From Chimaeribacter coloradensis (GTDB lineage: Bacteria; Pseudomonadota; Gammaproteobacteria; Enterobacterales; Enterobacteriaceae), in the NCBI RefSeq assembly GCF_002858715.1, contig NZ_PJZH01000021.1, positions 1 to 63,059 of the forward strand: DNA of 63,059 bases, read 5' to 3'. This document shows, in pieces, positions 39,808 through 50,100 of the stretch. A model generated the notes under the pieces. It was not told the origin of the DNA, ran no database searches, and saw only the letters and a program-made list of their open reading frames with translations. Each line of letters opens with the position of its first letter. Positions within the stretch are counted from its first letter, which is position 1. Made by a program: the position numbers and the translations under genes.

Positions 39808-39830
39808 AAGCCGGCGGTTGCCGGCTTTTT
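39808..39830 (+). terminator. Rho-independent terminator between map and glnD
   Basis: AAGCCGGC (39808-39815) and GCCGGCTT (39820-39827) form an 8-bp stem with a GGTT loop and a TTTTT tail. It ends only 14 bp before the glnD start codon. Confidence 0.85.
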
Positions 39831-39844
39831 AATGGGCGGCGCTT

Positions 39845-42523
39845 ATGTCTGAGAATTTCCCCGATCACGAAATCCCTGTTATTCCCCCGCGCTCCGTGCC
39901 TGAGCAGCCCCCCTCCCCTACCCACCTCACCGATGAACAGATCACCTGTGCCTCTCTGAAGCAGCGCCTTGAGGCGTTCCAGCTCTGGCTGGCGGCGGCC
40001 TTCAATGCCGGTGAGAGTGCGGAGACGCTGGTGGCGGCCCGCAGCCTCTATATCGATCGCCTGCTGCGCCGGCTCTGGACCTTTTACGGCTTTGATGATG
40101 TGCCGGAAACCGCGCTGGTGGCGGTGGGCGGCTATGGGCGCGGTGAGCTGCACCCGCTCTCCGACATTGATGTGCTGCTGCTGAGCCAGCAGCGCCTCAG
40201 CGACGCCCAGGCCCAGCGCGGCGGTGAGCTGATCACCCTGTTGTGGGATCTGAAGCTTGAGGTCGGGCACAGCATGCGCACCCTGGAAGAGTGCCTGCTG
40301 GAAGGGCTGGCGGATCTCACCGTCGCCACCAACCTGATCGAGTCCCGGATGATCTGCGGGGATGTCGCGCTGTTCCTCTCCATGCAGAAGCACATCTTCA
40401 GCGAAGGGTTCTGGCCGTCGCCCGATTTCTTCCGCGCCAAAATCAAAGAACAGCACGAGCGCCACCTGCGCTACCACGGCACCAGCTACAACCTGGAGCC
40501 GGACATCAAAAGCAGCCCCGGCGGCCTTCGCGACATCCACACCCTGTTGTGGGTGGCCCGCCGCCACTTCGGGGCCACCTCGCTGGATGAGATGGTGGGC
40601 TTCGGCTTCCTCACTGAAACAGAGCGCAGTGAATTGAATGCCTGCCAGAGCTTCCTGTGGCGCATCCGCTTTGCGCTGCATCTGGTGCTGACGCGCTATG
40701 ACAACCGCCTGCTGTTCGACCGCCAGCTGAACGTGGCCCAGCTGTTGCAGTACCAGGGCGACGGCAATGAGCCGGTCGAGCGGATGATGAAAGACTTCTA
40801 CCGCGCCACCCGCCGCGTGGGTGAACTGAACCACATGCTGCTGCAGCTGTTTGATGAGGCGATCCTGGCGCTGGACGCCACCGAGAAGCCGCGCCCGCTG
40901 GACGATGAGTTCCAGCTGCGCGGCAACCTGATCGACCTGCGTGACGAAAGCCTGTTTGAGCGCAAGCCCGAAGCGATCGTGCGCATGTTCTACCTGATGG
41001 TCAGAACCCGCGATATCGAAGGCATCTACTCCACCACCCTGCGCCGGCTGCGCCATGTGCTGCGGAACCTGCACACCCCGCTCTGTGCCATCCCTGAGGC
41101 GCGTGAGCTGTTTATGGCGATTCTGCGCCACCCCGGCGCGGTTTCACGTGCGCTGGTGCCGATGCACCGCCACAGCGTGCTGCTGGCCTATATGCCGCAG
41201 TGGGGCAACATCGTCGGGCAGATGCAGTTTGACCTGTTCCACGCCTATACCGTGGATGAGCACACCATCCGGGTGCTGCAAAAGCTGGAGAGCTTTGCTG
41301 ACGAAGCCACCCGCCCGCGCCATCCGCTCTGCGTGGAGATCTACCCGCGCCTGCCCCATCCGGAGCTGTTGCTGGTGGCGGCGCTGTTCCACGACATCGC
41401 CAAAGGGCGCGGCGGCGACCACTCGATCCTCGGCGCGCAGGATGTGCTGGCCTTCGCCGAGCTGCACGGCCTGAACTCGCGCGAGAGCCAGCTGGTGGCC
41501 TGGCTGGTGCGCTGCCACCTGCTGATGTCGGTGACCGCCCAGCGGCGTGACATCCAGGACCCGACGGTCATCCAGCAATTTACCGCCGAAGTGCAGAGCG
41601 AAACCCGGCTGCGCTACCTGGTAAGCCTGACGGTGGCGGACATCTGCGCCACCAATGAAACCCTCTGGAACAGCTGGAAGCAGAGCCTGTTGCGCGAGCT
41701 CTATTTTGCCACCGAAAAACAGCTGCGGCGCGGCATGCAGAACAGCCCGGACCTGCGCGAGCGGGTGCGCCACCACCGGTTGCAGGCACTGGCGCTGCTG
41801 CGGATGGACAACATCGACGAAGAGTCGCTGCACCGCATCTGGAGCCGCTGCCGCGCCGACTACTTCCTGCGCCACTCGCCGAACCAGCTGGCGTGGCACG
41901 CCCGCCACCTGCTGGAGCATGACTCTGCCCTGCCGCTGGTGCTGGTCAGCCGGCAGGCCACGCGCGGCGGCACGGAGATCTTTATCTGGTCGCCTGACCG
42001 CCCCTACCTGTTTGCCGCCGTGGCCGGTGAGCTTGACCGCCGTAACCTGAGCATCCATGACGCCCAGATCTTCACCAACCGTGACGGCATGGCGATGGAC
42101 ACCTTTATCGTGCTGGAACCGGACGGCAGCCCGCTGGCCGCAGACCGCCATGAGGCGATCCGCCAGGCGCTGGTGCAGGCGATGACCCAGGAGTACCAGC
42201 CGCCGCGTGCGCGCCGCCCCTCACCGAAGCTGCGCCACTTCAGCGTGCCGACCAACGTCAATTTCCTGCCGACCCACACTGACCGCCGCAGTTATCTGGA
42301 GCTGGTGGCACTTGACCAGCCCGGCCTGCTGGCGCGGGTCGGCGAAGTCTTCTCCGATCTGGGGCTGTCGCTGCATGGCGCGCGCATCACCACCATCGGC
42401 GAGCGGGTCGAGGATCTGTTTATTCTGGCGGACCGCGATCGCCGCTCCCTGAACCGGGAAACACGGCGAAAACTGGAACAACGGTTGACAGAAGCCCTCA
42501 ACCCAAACGATAAAGTGTCATAG
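39845..42523 (+). CDS. glnD: Bifunctional PII uridylyltransferase/uridylyl-removing enzyme
   Basis: GlnD senses glutamine and uridylylates or deuridylylates PII proteins (GlnB/GlnK), setting glutamine synthetase activity and NtrBC signalling. In the 892-residue protein the nucleotidyltransferase motif [18 protein letters not shown] puts catalytic aspartates at D107 and D109. A central domain, an HD hydrolase domain ([14 protein letters not shown]) and two C-terminal ACT domains (about 705-785 and 815-890) follow. The start lies just after a terminator, with only a weak GGGCGG ribosome site. Confidence 0.97.
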   Translation: MSENFPDHEIPVIPPRSVPEQPPSPTHLTDEQITCASLKQRLEAFQLWLAAAFNAGESAETLVAARSLYIDRLLRRLWTFYGFDDVPETALVAVGGYGRGELHPLSDIDVLLLSQQRLSDAQAQRGGELITLLWDLKLEVGHSMRTLEECLLEGLADLTVATNLIESRMICGDVALFLSMQKHIFSEGFWPSPDFFRAKIKEQHERHLRYHGTSYNLEPDIKSSPGGLRDIHTLLWVARRHFGATSLDEMVGFGFLTETERSELNACQSFLWRIRFALHLVLTRYDNRLLFDRQLNVAQLLQYQGDGNEPVERMMKDFYRATRRVGELNHMLLQLFDEAILALDATEKPRPLDDEFQLRGNLIDLRDESLFERKPEAIVRMFYLMVRTRDIEGIYSTTLRRLRHVLRNLHTPLCAIPEARELFMAILRHPGAVSRALVPMHRHSVLLAYMPQWGNIVGQMQFDLFHAYTVDEHTIRVLQKLESFADEATRPRHPLCVEIYPRLPHPELLLVAALFHDIAKGRGGDHSILGAQDVLAFAELHGLNSRESQLVAWLVRCHLLMSVTAQRRDIQDPTVIQQFTAEVQSETRLRYLVSLTVADICATNETLWNSWKQSLLRELYFATEKQLRRGMQNSPDLRERVRHHRLQALALLRMDNIDEESLHRIWSRCRADYFLRHSPNQLAWHARHLLEHDSALPLVLVSRQATRGGTEIFIWSPDRPYLFAAVAGELDRRNLSIHDAQIFTNRDGMAMDTFIVLEPDGSPLAADRHEAIRQALVQAMTQEYQPPRARRPSPKLRHFSVPTNVNFLPTHTDRRSYLELVALDQPGLLARVGEVFSDLGLSLHGARITTIGERVEDLFILADRDRRSLNRETRRKLEQRLTEALNPNDKVS

Positions 42524-42561
42524 AAATTTTCCCTAAACGACAAATCAGGACAGATAACAGG

Positions 42562-43386
42562 ATGCAGCAATTACAAACCGTTATTGAAAACGCCTTCGAG
42601 CGCCGCGCAGAGATCACCCCGGCGAACGTGGACACCGTAACGCGCGAAGCGGTTAACCAGGTCATTGGTCTGCTGGACAGCGGCGCCCTGCGCGTTGCCG
42701 AAAAGATCGACGGTCAGTGGGTAACGCATCAGTGGCTGAAAAAGGCCGTGCTGCTCTCTTTCCGCATCAATGACAACCAGGTGATTGACGGCGCAGAAAC
42801 CCGTTATTACGACAAAGTACCGATGAAATTTGCCGGGTACGACGAAGCCCGTTTCCAGAAAGAGGGCTTCCGCGTGGTGCCGCCGGCGGCCGTGCGCCAG
42901 GGTGCCTATATCGCCCGCAATACCGTGCTGATGCCTTCTTACGTCAACATCGGTGCCTATGTGGATGAAGGCTCCATGGTGGACACCTGGGCCACTGTGG
43001 GTTCCTGTGCGCAGATCGGTAAAAACGTGCACCTCTCCGGCGGCGTCGGCATCGGCGGCGTGCTGGAGCCGCTGCAGGCTAACCCGACCATCATCGAAGA
43101 CAACTGCTTCATCGGTGCCCGTTCAGAAGTGGTGGAAGGGGTGATTGTTGAAGAAGGTTCCGTGATCTCCATGGGCGTCTACCTCGGCCAGAGCACCAAG
43201 ATTTATGACCGTGAAACTGGCGAAGTGCACTACGGCCGCGTCCCCGCCGGCTCGGTGGTGGTCTCCGGTAACCTGCCGTCCAAAGATGGCAGCTACAGCC
43301 TCTACTGTGCGGTGATCGTGAAGAAAGTGGACGCGAAAACCCGCGGTAAAGTCGGCATCAACGAGCTGCTGCGCTCTATCGACTAA
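42562..43386 (+). CDS. dapD: 2,3,4,5-tetrahydropyridine-2,6-dicarboxylate N-succinyltransferase
   Basis: DapD succinylates tetrahydrodipicolinate in the diaminopimelate/lysine pathway that feeds peptidoglycan. The 274 residues equal the E. coli length: N-terminal helical domain, hexapeptide left-handed beta helix (about 105-240, [17 protein letters not shown]) and short C-terminal beta domain. Downstream of glnD by 38 nt; ends at a strong terminator. Confidence 0.97.
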   Translation: MQQLQTVIENAFERRAEITPANVDTVTREAVNQVIGLLDSGALRVAEKIDGQWVTHQWLKKAVLLSFRINDNQVIDGAETRYYDKVPMKFAGYDEARFQKEGFRVVPPAAVRQGAYIARNTVLMPSYVNIGAYVDEGSMVDTWATVGSCAQIGKNVHLSGGVGIGGVLEPLQANPTIIEDNCFIGARSEVVEGVIVEEGSVISMGVYLGQSTKIYDRETGEVHYGRVPAGSVVVSGNLPSKDGSYSLYCAVIVKKVDAKTRGKVGINELLRSID

Positions 43387-43399
43387 GCGTCAAACCAGG

Positions 43400-43428
43400 A
43401 TAGCGGGTGATTCACCCGCTATTTTTTT
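43400..43428 (+). terminator. Rho-independent terminator of dapD
   Basis: TAGCGGGTG (43401-43409) and CACCCGCTA (43413-43421) form a 9-bp stem with an ATT loop and a TTTTTTT tail. Confidence 0.92.
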
Positions 43429-43521
43429 GCCTGCCGTACATCACGCATCGCCTCTGGTCACATCTTATCCCGCCGGTTTGGGCCATACTTCCCTGTGGAA
43501 AATAACCAAAAAGGTGCTGCT

Positions 43522-43914
43522 ATGTATGAAAACCTGAAAAGTTTAGGGATCCCCAACCCGGACGATGTTGACCGTTACAGCCTCCGCCAGGAAGCCAACA
43601 ACGATATTCTCAAAATCTATTTCAGAAAGGATAAGGGTGAATTTTTCGCCAAAAGCGTGAAGTTCAAATACCCGCGCCAGCGCAAAACGGTGGCGGCGGA
43701 CAATGCCGGCCAGGGGTTCAAAGAGATCCACGAGATCAACCCGAACCTGCGCTATGTGATCGATGAGCTGGACCAGATCTGCCAGCGGGATCAGGTCGAA
43801 GTGGATCTGAAACGCAAAATCCTGGATGACCTGCGCCACCTGGAATCGGTGGTGGCCAATAAGATTTCTGAGATCGAGTCCGATCTGGAAAAGCTGACCC
43901 GTAACGGCCGTTAA
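43522..43914 (+). CDS. yaeH: UPF0325 / DUF3461 family protein YaeH
   Basis: A 130-residue cytoplasmic protein of unknown function that aligns end to end with E. coli YaeH ([68 protein letters not shown]). The second half is heptad-like and probably coiled coil (about 80-130). I chose the ATG of MYENLK, the family start, over an in-frame GTG 27 nt upstream. Confidence 0.92.
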   Translation: MYENLKSLGIPNPDDVDRYSLRQEANNDILKIYFRKDKGEFFAKSVKFKYPRQRKTVAADNAGQGFKEIHEINPNLRYVIDELDQICQRDQVEVDLKRKILDDLRHLESVVANKISEIESDLEKLTRNGR

Positions 43915-43930
43915 GGGCGCGGCTCAGGCG

Positions 43931-43962
43931 AAAAAAAAGCACAGCCTGCGCTGTGCTTTTTT
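43931..43962. terminator. Bidirectional terminator between yaeH and yqcA
   Basis: AAAAGCACAGC (43935-43945) and GCTGTGCTTTT (43950-43960) form an 11-bp stem with a CTGC loop, with A run upstream and T run downstream. It serves the convergent yaeH and yqcA transcripts. Confidence 0.92.
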
Positions 43963-43974
43963 ATGCCCGCAGGG

Positions 43975-44424
43975 TCAGTTCAGCAGGGTGCTCCACTGCT
44001 GCACCCAGGGGCCGCTGACCACTTCCGGCTCCGGCTGCTCGATCGCGTCGATCTCCAGCCGCTCGCCAATACGGGTGGCCCCCTGCTCCTGCAACAGCGC
44101 ATCAAAAGCGCGCCCGCCGCCACAGAAGTGGTCATAGCTGCTGTCGCCCAGCGCAATCACGCCGTAGCGCAACTCCGGCTGATAGCCGACATGCTCACGG
44201 ATCGCCTCAAACAGCGGCACAATGGAATCCGGCAGGTTGCCCTGGCCGGTGGTAGAGGTGACCACCAGCGCGTAGTGCGACCGGTAATATTGCCACGCCT
44301 CCAGCGTGCCCTCTTCAAACAGCTTCACCTGATGCCCCTGCTTCGTGAGAATGGCTTCCGCCTCCTCTGCGACCATCAGCGCGTTGCCATACACGGTTCC
44401 GACAAAAATCCCCACCTGAGCCAT
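43975..44424 (-). CDS. yqcA: Flavodoxin-like protein YqcA
   Basis: A 149-residue short-chain flavodoxin-family FMN protein, same length as E. coli YqcA. The FMN phosphate loop is in [21 protein letters not shown], with [10 protein letters not shown]-like [12 protein letters not shown] and [14 protein letters not shown] contributing the isoalloxazine site. Redox partner unknown. It is the last gene of the yqcC-truC-yqcA unit. Confidence 0.92.
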   Translation of the reverse strand: MAQVGIFVGTVYGNALMVAEEAEAILTKQGHQVKLFEEGTLEAWQYYRSHYALVVTSTTGQGNLPDSIVPLFEAIREHVGYQPELRYGVIALGDSSYDHFCGGGRAFDALLQEQGATRIGERLEIDAIEQPEPEVVSGPWVQQWSTLLN

Positions 44425-44451
44425 GCCGCTCCTCCCTTCGGGGTGAATGAA

Positions 44452-45225
44452 TCAGCCGTTATCCTGACCCGCCTGCGCCGGAAACTCAACCCTTTCCAGC
44501 GCGGGCACGCGACCCTGCCAGCCAAAGGCGGTGACGAGCTGCTGCCAGCGGCTGTCCCAGCGGGCGGTGAGGGAGAGCGGTTCGCCGGTCACCGGGTGCG
44601 TCAGCGCCATGTGGCTGGCATGCAGCATCAGGCCGGGGCAGTCAAAATGGCCGGCGATGCCGCGGTTCTGGCGCAGATCGCCGTGGGTGGTATCGCCGAT
44701 GATGGGGTGTCGCAGGTGCGCCATATGGCGGCGCAACTGGTGCTTACGGCCGGTTTCCGGCGTCAGCTCCAGCAGGCTGAAACGGGAGGTCGGGTAGCGC
44801 CCCAGGGCCAGCGGCACCTCCGCCTGCGCCAGCGCACGGTAGTGGCTGACGGCAGGCTGCGGGGCTTTGTCCGGGTTGCTGAACTTGTCGGCGATCTTGT
44901 CCAGCTCTTCGGTCAGTGCGTAATCCACGGTGCCGTCCTCCAGCACATAGCCGCGCACCACCGCATGGTAGGTTTTCTGCACTTCACGCCGCTCAAACTG
45001 TTGCGAGAGCAGGCGCGCCACCTCACTCGACAGGCCCATCAGCAGCAGGCCGGAGGTCGGGCGGTCAAGGCGGTGGACGGTAAACACATGCTGGCCAATC
45101 TGGTCGCGCAGGGTCTGCATAACGAACACGGTTTCATGGCGGTCAAGCCAGCTGCGGTGTACCAGCCAGCCGGCGGGCTTATTGACGGCGACCAGATGCG
45201 CGTCCTGATAAACGATTTCCAGCAT
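44452..45225 (-). CDS. truC: tRNA pseudouridine(65) synthase TruC
   Basis: TruC converts U65 in the T-stem of certain tRNAs to pseudouridine. The 257-residue RluA-family protein carries catalytic D54 in the HRLDRPTSGLLL motif, the E. coli position. It starts 1 nt after the yqcC stop and ends 27 nt before yqcA. Confidence 0.95.
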   Translation of the reverse strand: MLEIVYQDAHLVAVNKPAGWLVHRSWLDRHETVFVMQTLRDQIGQHVFTVHRLDRPTSGLLLMGLSSEVARLLSQQFERREVQKTYHAVVRGYVLEDGTVDYALTEELDKIADKFSNPDKAPQPAVSHYRALAQAEVPLALGRYPTSRFSLLELTPETGRKHQLRRHMAHLRHPIIGDTTHGDLRQNRGIAGHFDCPGLMLHASHMALTHPVTGEPLSLTARWDSRWQQLVTAFGWQGRVPALERVEFPAQAGQDNG

Positions 45226-45226
45226 C

Positions 45227-45553
45227 TCAGTCTTCTTGGTTCAGCAGGTCGTCCAGCCGCTGCAACGCCGCCAGCAGGCCGTGCGGCACGTCAGTGTGCC
45301 CGGTAAAAGCCATCTCAAAATAGGGGGTAAGGGCAAAACGGGCCGGCAGCGTGCCCCGCTGCGCCAGCAGCGCCTGCATACGCGGCAGGAACACCCACTG
45401 CAGCCACTGCTCCGCCTGCATGGTGTCCACGCTGAACGGCTCGGTGCTGTTAAAGGCGGCCGGCTCCGGCGGCATCGCCTGCCATAATCCGGCGCTTTTC
45501 ATCGCCTGCTCAATCTCCAGCAGGTGTTGTTGAACCTGGTTTTCTGTGCTCAT
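45227..45553 (-). CDS. yqcC: YqcC family protein
   Basis: A 108-residue cytoplasmic protein of unknown function, one residue shorter than E. coli YqcC. Recognisable stretches are VQQHLLEIEQAMKSAGLW, FSVDTMQAEQWLQWVFLPRMQALL and the C-terminal LLAALQRLDDLLNQ. I chose MSTENQ as start; the longer in-frame reading adds a segment without similarity. First gene of the yqcC-truC-yqcA unit, downstream of csrB. Confidence 0.9.
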   Translation of the reverse strand: MSTENQVQQHLLEIEQAMKSAGLWQAMPPEPAAFNSTEPFSVDTMQAEQWLQWVFLPRMQALLAQRGTLPARFALTPYFEMAFTGHTDVPHGLLAALQRLDDLLNQED

Positions 45554-45680
45554 GATCTCTCCCGGCATCTCTACGCCTGCAGCGTGCATTATCATCCGGC
45601 AGCGGGGTTCTGCGCCTTCCGCGTCACTCATCCGGCCGGGCCGCAGAGCATACCATCAATTCTCTGCCCCTCAAGGGCAC

Positions 45681-45714
45681 AAAAAAATGGGGGTACTGTA
45701 AAAACAGTACCCCC
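45681..45714 (-). terminator. csrB terminator
   Basis: GGGGGTACTG and CAGTACCCCC form a perfect 10-bp stem around a six-base loop, followed on the minus strand by ATTTTTTT. Confidence 0.92.
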
Positions 45715-46045
45715 GGTTCGTTTTGCAGCGCTCCCGCTACCTGTGTGCTCCCTGCTCAATCCTTGAAAACTTTTCCAACGGTTATCCTAACCTGCCATCC
45801 CTTTCCGGCGTCCCTCTTTCATCCTGACGTGTCATCCTGCACCCTGCCGGTGCGTACTCCTTTAGTCTTCCTGACCCACCTGTCTGCTCCGTGGACAAGC
45901 TCTCGTTCTCCATCCTGGAGGTGTCCCTTACTTCTTCCTGAAGTATCCTGAGCATCATCCTGATACTCTCCTGCATTCATCCTGAATGCTCTCCTACTGA
46001 AGCGGGGATCATCCTGATTAACCTGCTTCACCGCGTTCCCTCGTG
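45681..46045 (-). ncRNA. csrB: CsrB regulatory RNA (CsrA-sequestering sRNA)
   Basis: CsrB titrates the translational regulator CsrA. On the minus strand there are many GGA motifs, several in the form CAGGATG or AGGA within small hairpin loops (near 46017, 45983, 45962, 45949, 45917, 45838 and 45826). The stretches around 45925-45900 and 45765-45745 match E. coli csrB almost base for base. The 3' end is a 10-bp terminator stem (45689-45698 with 45705-45714) and a seven-T run. A -10-like TGTATT (46051-46056) sets the 5' end at about 46045, giving about 365 nt against 369 in E. coli. Location between syd and yqcC also agrees. The 5' end is good to a few bases. Confidence 0.93.
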
Positions 46046-46206
46046 GTGGTAATACAATCGCTGATTTGCCCCGGCGTCGCAAGCCACTGTAAGCAGAACC
46101 CGTAACAAGGCGCTGTAATCCCTGCGGGACACCATAATTTAATTATCTGAATAGATTAACTTTTTATTTATCACGCAGATAATAACACCTGAAATTAAAA
46201 GCGATG

Positions 46207-46237
46207 TCTCACAGGCTGTGTGAGAGATCTCTCACAC
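46207..46237 (-). promoter_or_regulatory. UvrY/SirA (GacA-family) binding palindrome upstream of csrB
   Basis: TGTGAGAGATCTCTCACA (46219-46236) is a perfect 18-bp inverted repeat, extended by one base each side. It fits the GacA-family box (TGTAAG-N6-CTTACA form) and lies about 175-190 bp upstream of the csrB start, the type of distant site used by BarA-UvrY in E. coli. A further TCTCACA half-site (46207-46213) makes three half-sites in a row. The AT-rich stretch 46135-46200 between it and csrB could bind IHF to loop the DNA. Confidence 0.75.
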
Positions 46238-46266
46238 GCCCGTAAGCCAGAAGCGTAAGCCGGCAG

Positions 46267-46812
46267 TCACCCCACCACCGGTTGCAGCTGCGCAAGGAAG
46301 GTCGGCAGGTCGGGGGCCAGCACCGGGCGGCGAGAAGTGCCGAACTCCTCCAGCACCACGTTGCCGGTCAGGTTGCAGAGTGACACCATCGTCATGTCGG
46401 AGTCCGTGGTGCCGATAAACAGCGTCGGCGAGAGCTTCAGCCGCTTTTGCGTCACCAGGTGGCCGATCAGGTTCTCCTGCAGGCGGATGAAATCCTCCTC
46501 ACTCCAGACCTGCAACAGCGTCAGCGCCTGATCGTTAAAGGTCGCGTCCATGTCCCCGGCATACTGGCTGGCATAAAAGGCGTGGATCTCGTCACGCAGC
46601 TGAATCTCCAGCGCCCGTTCGACGTTGGCCAGCGTGCCCGGCCGGGCCAGGGGCTGCGCCTGCCAGTAGACCGCCTCATCGCTGCTGCGCAGCACACAGG
46701 GGGACGGCACCCCCAACAGCGCCTCGCTGGCGGGCGCGAAGCCGGTCTCAGCCTGCCAGCGATCGGCATAACGCCGGGTAAAGGCAGATAGCGCCTCAAC
46801 AGTCTCTCTCAT
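46267..46812 (-). CDS. syd: SecY-interacting protein Syd
   Basis: Syd binds cytosolic loops of SecY and is thought to proofread the SecYEG translocon. I chose the start [11 protein letters not shown], giving 181 residues, the E. coli length; another ATG lies 12 nt upstream. Family stretches [52 protein letters not shown] are intact. It is divergent from queF and upstream of csrB. Confidence 0.92.
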   Translation of the reverse strand: MRETVEALSAFTRRYADRWQAETGFAPASEALLGVPSPCVLRSSDEAVYWQAQPLARPGTLANVERALEIQLRDEIHAFYASQYAGDMDATFNDQALTLLQVWSEEDFIRLQENLIGHLVTQKRLKLSPTLFIGTTDSDMTMVSLCNLTGNVVLEEFGTSRRPVLAPDLPTFLAQLQPVVG

Positions 46813-46885
46813 ATTTTCTCTCATCTCTGGGGCGGGGTACGGTAAACTGGGCACTATTGTACCTATCCCGACGTAAGGTGACAGC

Positions 46886-47731
46886 ATGTCCTCCTATCAG
46901 GAGCATCAGGCTCTGCAAAAACTGACTCTGGGGAAACCCACCGCATACCAAGACCACTATGACGCCTCCCTGCTGCAGGCGGTGCCGCGCAGCATGAACC
47001 GCGAACCGCTGGGGCTCTATCCGGATAACCTGCCGTTCCACGGCGCGGATATCTGGACGCTGTACGAACTCTCCTGGCTGAACGCCAAAGGCCTGCCGCA
47101 GGTCGCAGTGGGTGACGTCCGGCTCAATGCCGGCAGCCTCAACCTGGTGGAGTCCAAAAGCTTCAAGCTCTACCTCAACAGCTTTAACCAGACCCGTTTC
47201 GCCGATTGGGACGAGGTACAGGCGACGCTGCAACGCGACCTCGCCCACTGCGCCCAGGGCGAGGTGCAGGTCACGCTGTTCCGGCTGAATGAGGTGGAAG
47301 GCCAGCCCATCAGCCGCTTTGAGGGTGACTGCATTGACGATCAGGATATTGAGATCGACAACTACCAGTTCAGCACCGATGTACTGGCGCAGGCCGCGGG
47401 CGGCGAGCCGGTGGAGGAGACGCTGGTCAGCCACCTGCTGAAATCCAACTGCCTGATCACCCACCAGCCGGACTGGGGCTCAGTGCAGATCCACTACCGC
47501 GGCAACCGCATCGACCGCGAAGCGCTGCTGCGCTACCTGGTCTCGTTCCGCCACCACAACGAGTTCCATGAGCAGTGCGTGGAGCGCATCTTCAACGATT
47601 TGATGCGCTTTTTCCGCCCGGAGAAGCTGGCGGTCTATGCCCGTTATACCCGCCGCGGCGGTCTGGACATCAACCCGTGGCGCGCCAATTTCGCCTTTGA
47701 ACCGGCCGCGGGCCGTCTGGTACGGCAATAA
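46886..47731 (+). CDS. queF: NADPH-dependent 7-cyano-7-deazaguanine reductase
   Basis: QueF reduces preQ0 to preQ1 on the way to queuosine in tRNA. The 281-residue two-module (YqcD type II) protein has the QueF motif [11 protein letters not shown] (90-99) and the catalytic cysteine C189 in [13 protein letters not shown]. It lies opposite syd with 73 bp between the starts. Confidence 0.97.
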   Translation: MSSYQEHQALQKLTLGKPTAYQDHYDASLLQAVPRSMNREPLGLYPDNLPFHGADIWTLYELSWLNAKGLPQVAVGDVRLNAGSLNLVESKSFKLYLNSFNQTRFADWDEVQATLQRDLAHCAQGEVQVTLFRLNEVEGQPISRFEGDCIDDQDIEIDNYQFSTDVLAQAAGGEPVEETLVSHLLKSNCLITHQPDWGSVQIHYRGNRIDREALLRYLVSFRHHNEFHEQCVERIFNDLMRFFRPEKLAVYARYTRRGGLDINPWRANFAFEPAAGRLVRQ

Positions 47732-47847
47732 TTGCGAGACGCCGCTCAACAAACAACCGAACACTGAACCGGTATTGGTAAAAAGGCTGGGGCATCGTTA
47801 AGGTTAAGGAAACAACAACGGCATCACACAGGATGTAAGGAGCAATT

Positions 47848-49212
47848 TTGATTACTCATATCAGCCCGCTTGGCTCTATGGATCTGTTGTCACAACTGGA
47901 AGTCGATATGCTGAAACGGACCGCCAGCAGCGACTTATACCGCCTTTTCCGTAACTGTTCCCTGGCCGTGCTGAACAGCGGCAGCCAGACGGACAACAGC
48001 AAGCAGTTGCTGGACCGTTATCAGTCTTTTGATATCAACGTGCTGCGCCGCGAGCGCGGCGTGAAGCTGGAGCTGGTCAACCCGCCGGAAGAGGCGTTTG
48101 TGGACGGGAAGATTATCCGCTCCCTGCAGGCGAACCTGTTCGCGGTGCTGCGCGATATTCTGTTCGTCAATGCGCAGATGACCAGCGCCGGGCGTCTCCA
48201 CCATCTCGATCTGGAGAACCCGGCCCACCTTACCAACCTGGTTTTCTCCATCCTGCGTAATGCGCGCACGCTCCACCTGGATGAAGACCCGAATATGGTG
48301 GTCTGCTGGGGCGGCCACTCGATCAATGAAACCGAATACCTCTATGCCCGCCGCGTCGGCAGCGAGCTGGGGCTGCGTGAGCTGAACATCTGCACCGGCT
48401 GCGGGCCGGGAGCAATGGAAGCGCCGATGAAAGGCGCGGCCGTGGGCCATGCGCAGCAGCGCTACAAAGGCGGGCGTTTTATCGGCATGACCGAGCCGTC
48501 GATCATCGCCGCAGAGCCGCCTAACCCGCTGGTGAATGAGCTGATCATCATGCCGGACATCGAAAAGCGGCTGGAAGCCTTTGTGCGCATCGCCCACGGG
48601 ATCATCATCTTCCCCGGCGGCGTGGGTACGGCCGAAGAGCTGCTCTACCTGCTGGGTATTCTGATGAACCCGGAGAACCAGGATCAGGTATTACCGCTGA
48701 TCCTCACCGGGCCGAAAGAGAGCGCCGACTATTTCCGCGTGCTGGATGAGTTCATCTTCAATACGCTGGGTGAAGAGGCCCGCCGCCACTACACCATCAT
48801 CATTGATGACGCGGCAGAGGTGGCCCGTCAGATGAAGCTGGCGATGCCGCGGGTGAAAGAGAACCGCCGCAACACTGGCGATGCCTACAGCTTCAACTGG
48901 TCGATCCGCATTGAGCCGGATCTCCAGTTGCCGTTCCTGCCGACCCACGAAAACATGGCCAACCTCAACCTCTACCCGGACCAGCCGGCGCAGGAGCTGG
49001 CGGCGGCGCTGCGGCGCGCCTTCTCCGGCATCGTGACCGGTAACGTCAAAGAGTTCGGCATCCACGCGATTGAGACGTTCGGCCCCTATAAACTGCACGG
49101 CGATCCGCGCCTGATGAAGCAGATGGACAGCCTGTTGCAGGGCTTTGTGGCGCAGCACCGCATGAAACTGCCGGGCAGCGCTTACATCCCCTGCTATGAG
49201 ATCTGTGCCTGA
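47848..49212 (+). CDS. ppnN: Pyrimidine/purine-5'-monophosphate nucleosidase PpnN (YgdH)
   Basis: PpnN hydrolyses nucleotide monophosphates to base and ribose 5-phosphate and is stimulated by (p)ppGpp. The 454 residues match E. coli YgdH in length; the LOG-family motif [11 protein letters not shown] lies near residue 255 and [17 protein letters not shown] upstream completes the Rossmann-type active site. The start is TTG with a strong AAGGAGC Shine-Dalgarno, supported by the family N-terminus ([15 protein letters not shown]). Confidence 0.95.
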   Translation: MITHISPLGSMDLLSQLEVDMLKRTASSDLYRLFRNCSLAVLNSGSQTDNSKQLLDRYQSFDINVLRRERGVKLELVNPPEEAFVDGKIIRSLQANLFAVLRDILFVNAQMTSAGRLHHLDLENPAHLTNLVFSILRNARTLHLDEDPNMVVCWGGHSINETEYLYARRVGSELGLRELNICTGCGPGAMEAPMKGAAVGHAQQRYKGGRFIGMTEPSIIAAEPPNPLVNELIIMPDIEKRLEAFVRIAHGIIIFPGGVGTAEELLYLLGILMNPENQDQVLPLILTGPKESADYFRVLDEFIFNTLGEEARRHYTIIIDDAAEVARQMKLAMPRVKENRRNTGDAYSFNWSIRIEPDLQLPFLPTHENMANLNLYPDQPAQELAAALRRAFSGIVTGNVKEFGIHAIETFGPYKLHGDPRLMKQMDSLLQGFVAQHRMKLPGSAYIPCYEICA

Positions 49213-49225
49213 TCCCCGTGCCCCC

Positions 49226-49249
49226 GGCGCCGCTGCGGCGGCGTCTTTT
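49226..49249 (+). terminator. Probable terminator of ppnN
   Basis: CGCCGC (49228-49233) and GCGGCG (49238-49243) pair, extended by further G-C/G-T pairs, and are followed by TCTTTT. It lies 13 bp after the ppnN stop. Confidence 0.6.
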
Positions 49250-49298
49250 CCCCTTTCTGCCGGTCGCCCGGCAGAGTCTGACACCAGGTCTGCCCGCC

Positions 49299-50054
49299 AT
49301 GATCCACCTTTTGATTGTTGATGCCCTCAACCTTATCCGGCGCATCCATGCTGTGCAGGGGTCACCGTGCCGGGATGCCTGCCGCCACGCCCTGAGCCAG
49401 CTTTGCCAGCATGCGCAGCCCACCCACGCCGTCGCCGTGTTTGATGAGGATGACCGTGCCGACAGCTGGCGGCACCGCTGCCTGCCGGAGTACAAGGCCG
49501 GGCGCAACCCGATGCCGGACAACCTGCAACAGGAGCTGCCGCAGCTGCGCGCCGCGTTTGAGGCGGCAGGCGTGGCCTGCTGGCAGTCGCCGGGCCACGA
49601 AGCGGATGACATCGCCGCCACGCTGGCGGCCAAAGTGGCCGGTGCCGGGCATCAGGTCACTATCGTCTCTACTGACAAGGGTTATTGCCAGCTGCTGGCA
49701 CCCCAGGTGCAGATCCGGGATTATTTCCAGAAGCGCTGGCTGGACCTGCCCTTTGTCATGCAGGAGTTCGGCGTTGCCCCGCCGCAACTGCCCGATTTCT
49801 GGGGGCTGGCCGGCATCAGCAGCAGCAAAATCCCGGGTGTCAGCGGCATTGGGCCGAAAACAGCCGTGACCCTGCTGCAACAGGCGGGCACGCTGGAGGC
49901 GCTTTATGAGAATCTGGAGGCGGTGCCGGAGAAGTGGCGCAGCAAGCTGGCGCAGCACCGTGAGGCAGCGTTTGCCAGCAAACAGGTGGCGACGCTGCGC
50001 ACGGATGTGCCGCTGCACGGGAACCTGCAACAGCTGCGTTTACCGGTGCAATAA
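49299..50054 (+). CDS. xni: Flap endonuclease Xni (ExoIX)
   Basis: A 251-residue FEN-family nuclease paralogous to the 5' nuclease domain of DNA polymerase I, equal in length to E. coli Xni. Metal-binding acidic residues occur in [17 protein letters not shown] and [11 protein letters not shown], and the helix-hairpin-helix region in [16 protein letters not shown]. As in E. coli Xni, some of the acidic ligands of Pol I are missing. Start chosen at MIHLLIVDA, the family N-terminus. Confidence 0.94.
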   Translation: MIHLLIVDALNLIRRIHAVQGSPCRDACRHALSQLCQHAQPTHAVAVFDEDDRADSWRHRCLPEYKAGRNPMPDNLQQELPQLRAAFEAAGVACWQSPGHEADDIAATLAAKVAGAGHQVTIVSTDKGYCQLLAPQVQIRDYFQKRWLDLPFVMQEFGVAPPQLPDFWGLAGISSSKIPGVSGIGPKTAVTLLQQAGTLEALYENLEAVPEKWRSKLAQHREAAFASKQVATLRTDVPLHGNLQQLRLPVQ

Positions 50055-50065
50055 AACGCGGTGTT

Positions 50066-50094
50066 AAAAAAAGCGGCACGCCTGTGCGTGCCGC
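50066..50094 (-). terminator. Rho-independent terminator after rlmM
   Basis: GCGGCACGC (50073-50081) and GCGTGCCGC (50086-50094) form a 9-bp stem with a CTGT loop and a seven-T run on the minus strand, 7 bp from the rlmM stop. Confidence 0.9.
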
Positions 50095-50100
50095 CGGGGA

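Noticed and set aside
39785-41131. A 448-codon open frame on the minus strand opposite glnD
   Set aside because: glnD has clear nucleotidyltransferase and HD motifs on the other strand; this frame is a GC-driven shadow.
45781-46030. Repeated CAGGATG units considered as a CRISPR-like or tandem repeat array
   Set aside because: Units are 7 bases at irregular spacing inside small stems, the expected CsrA-binding pattern, with no spacers or cas genes.
45745-46082. Small open frames across the csrB region
   Set aside because: The region is the CsrB RNA, shown by GGA-loop repeats, E. coli-like blocks and the terminator; the frames are incidental.
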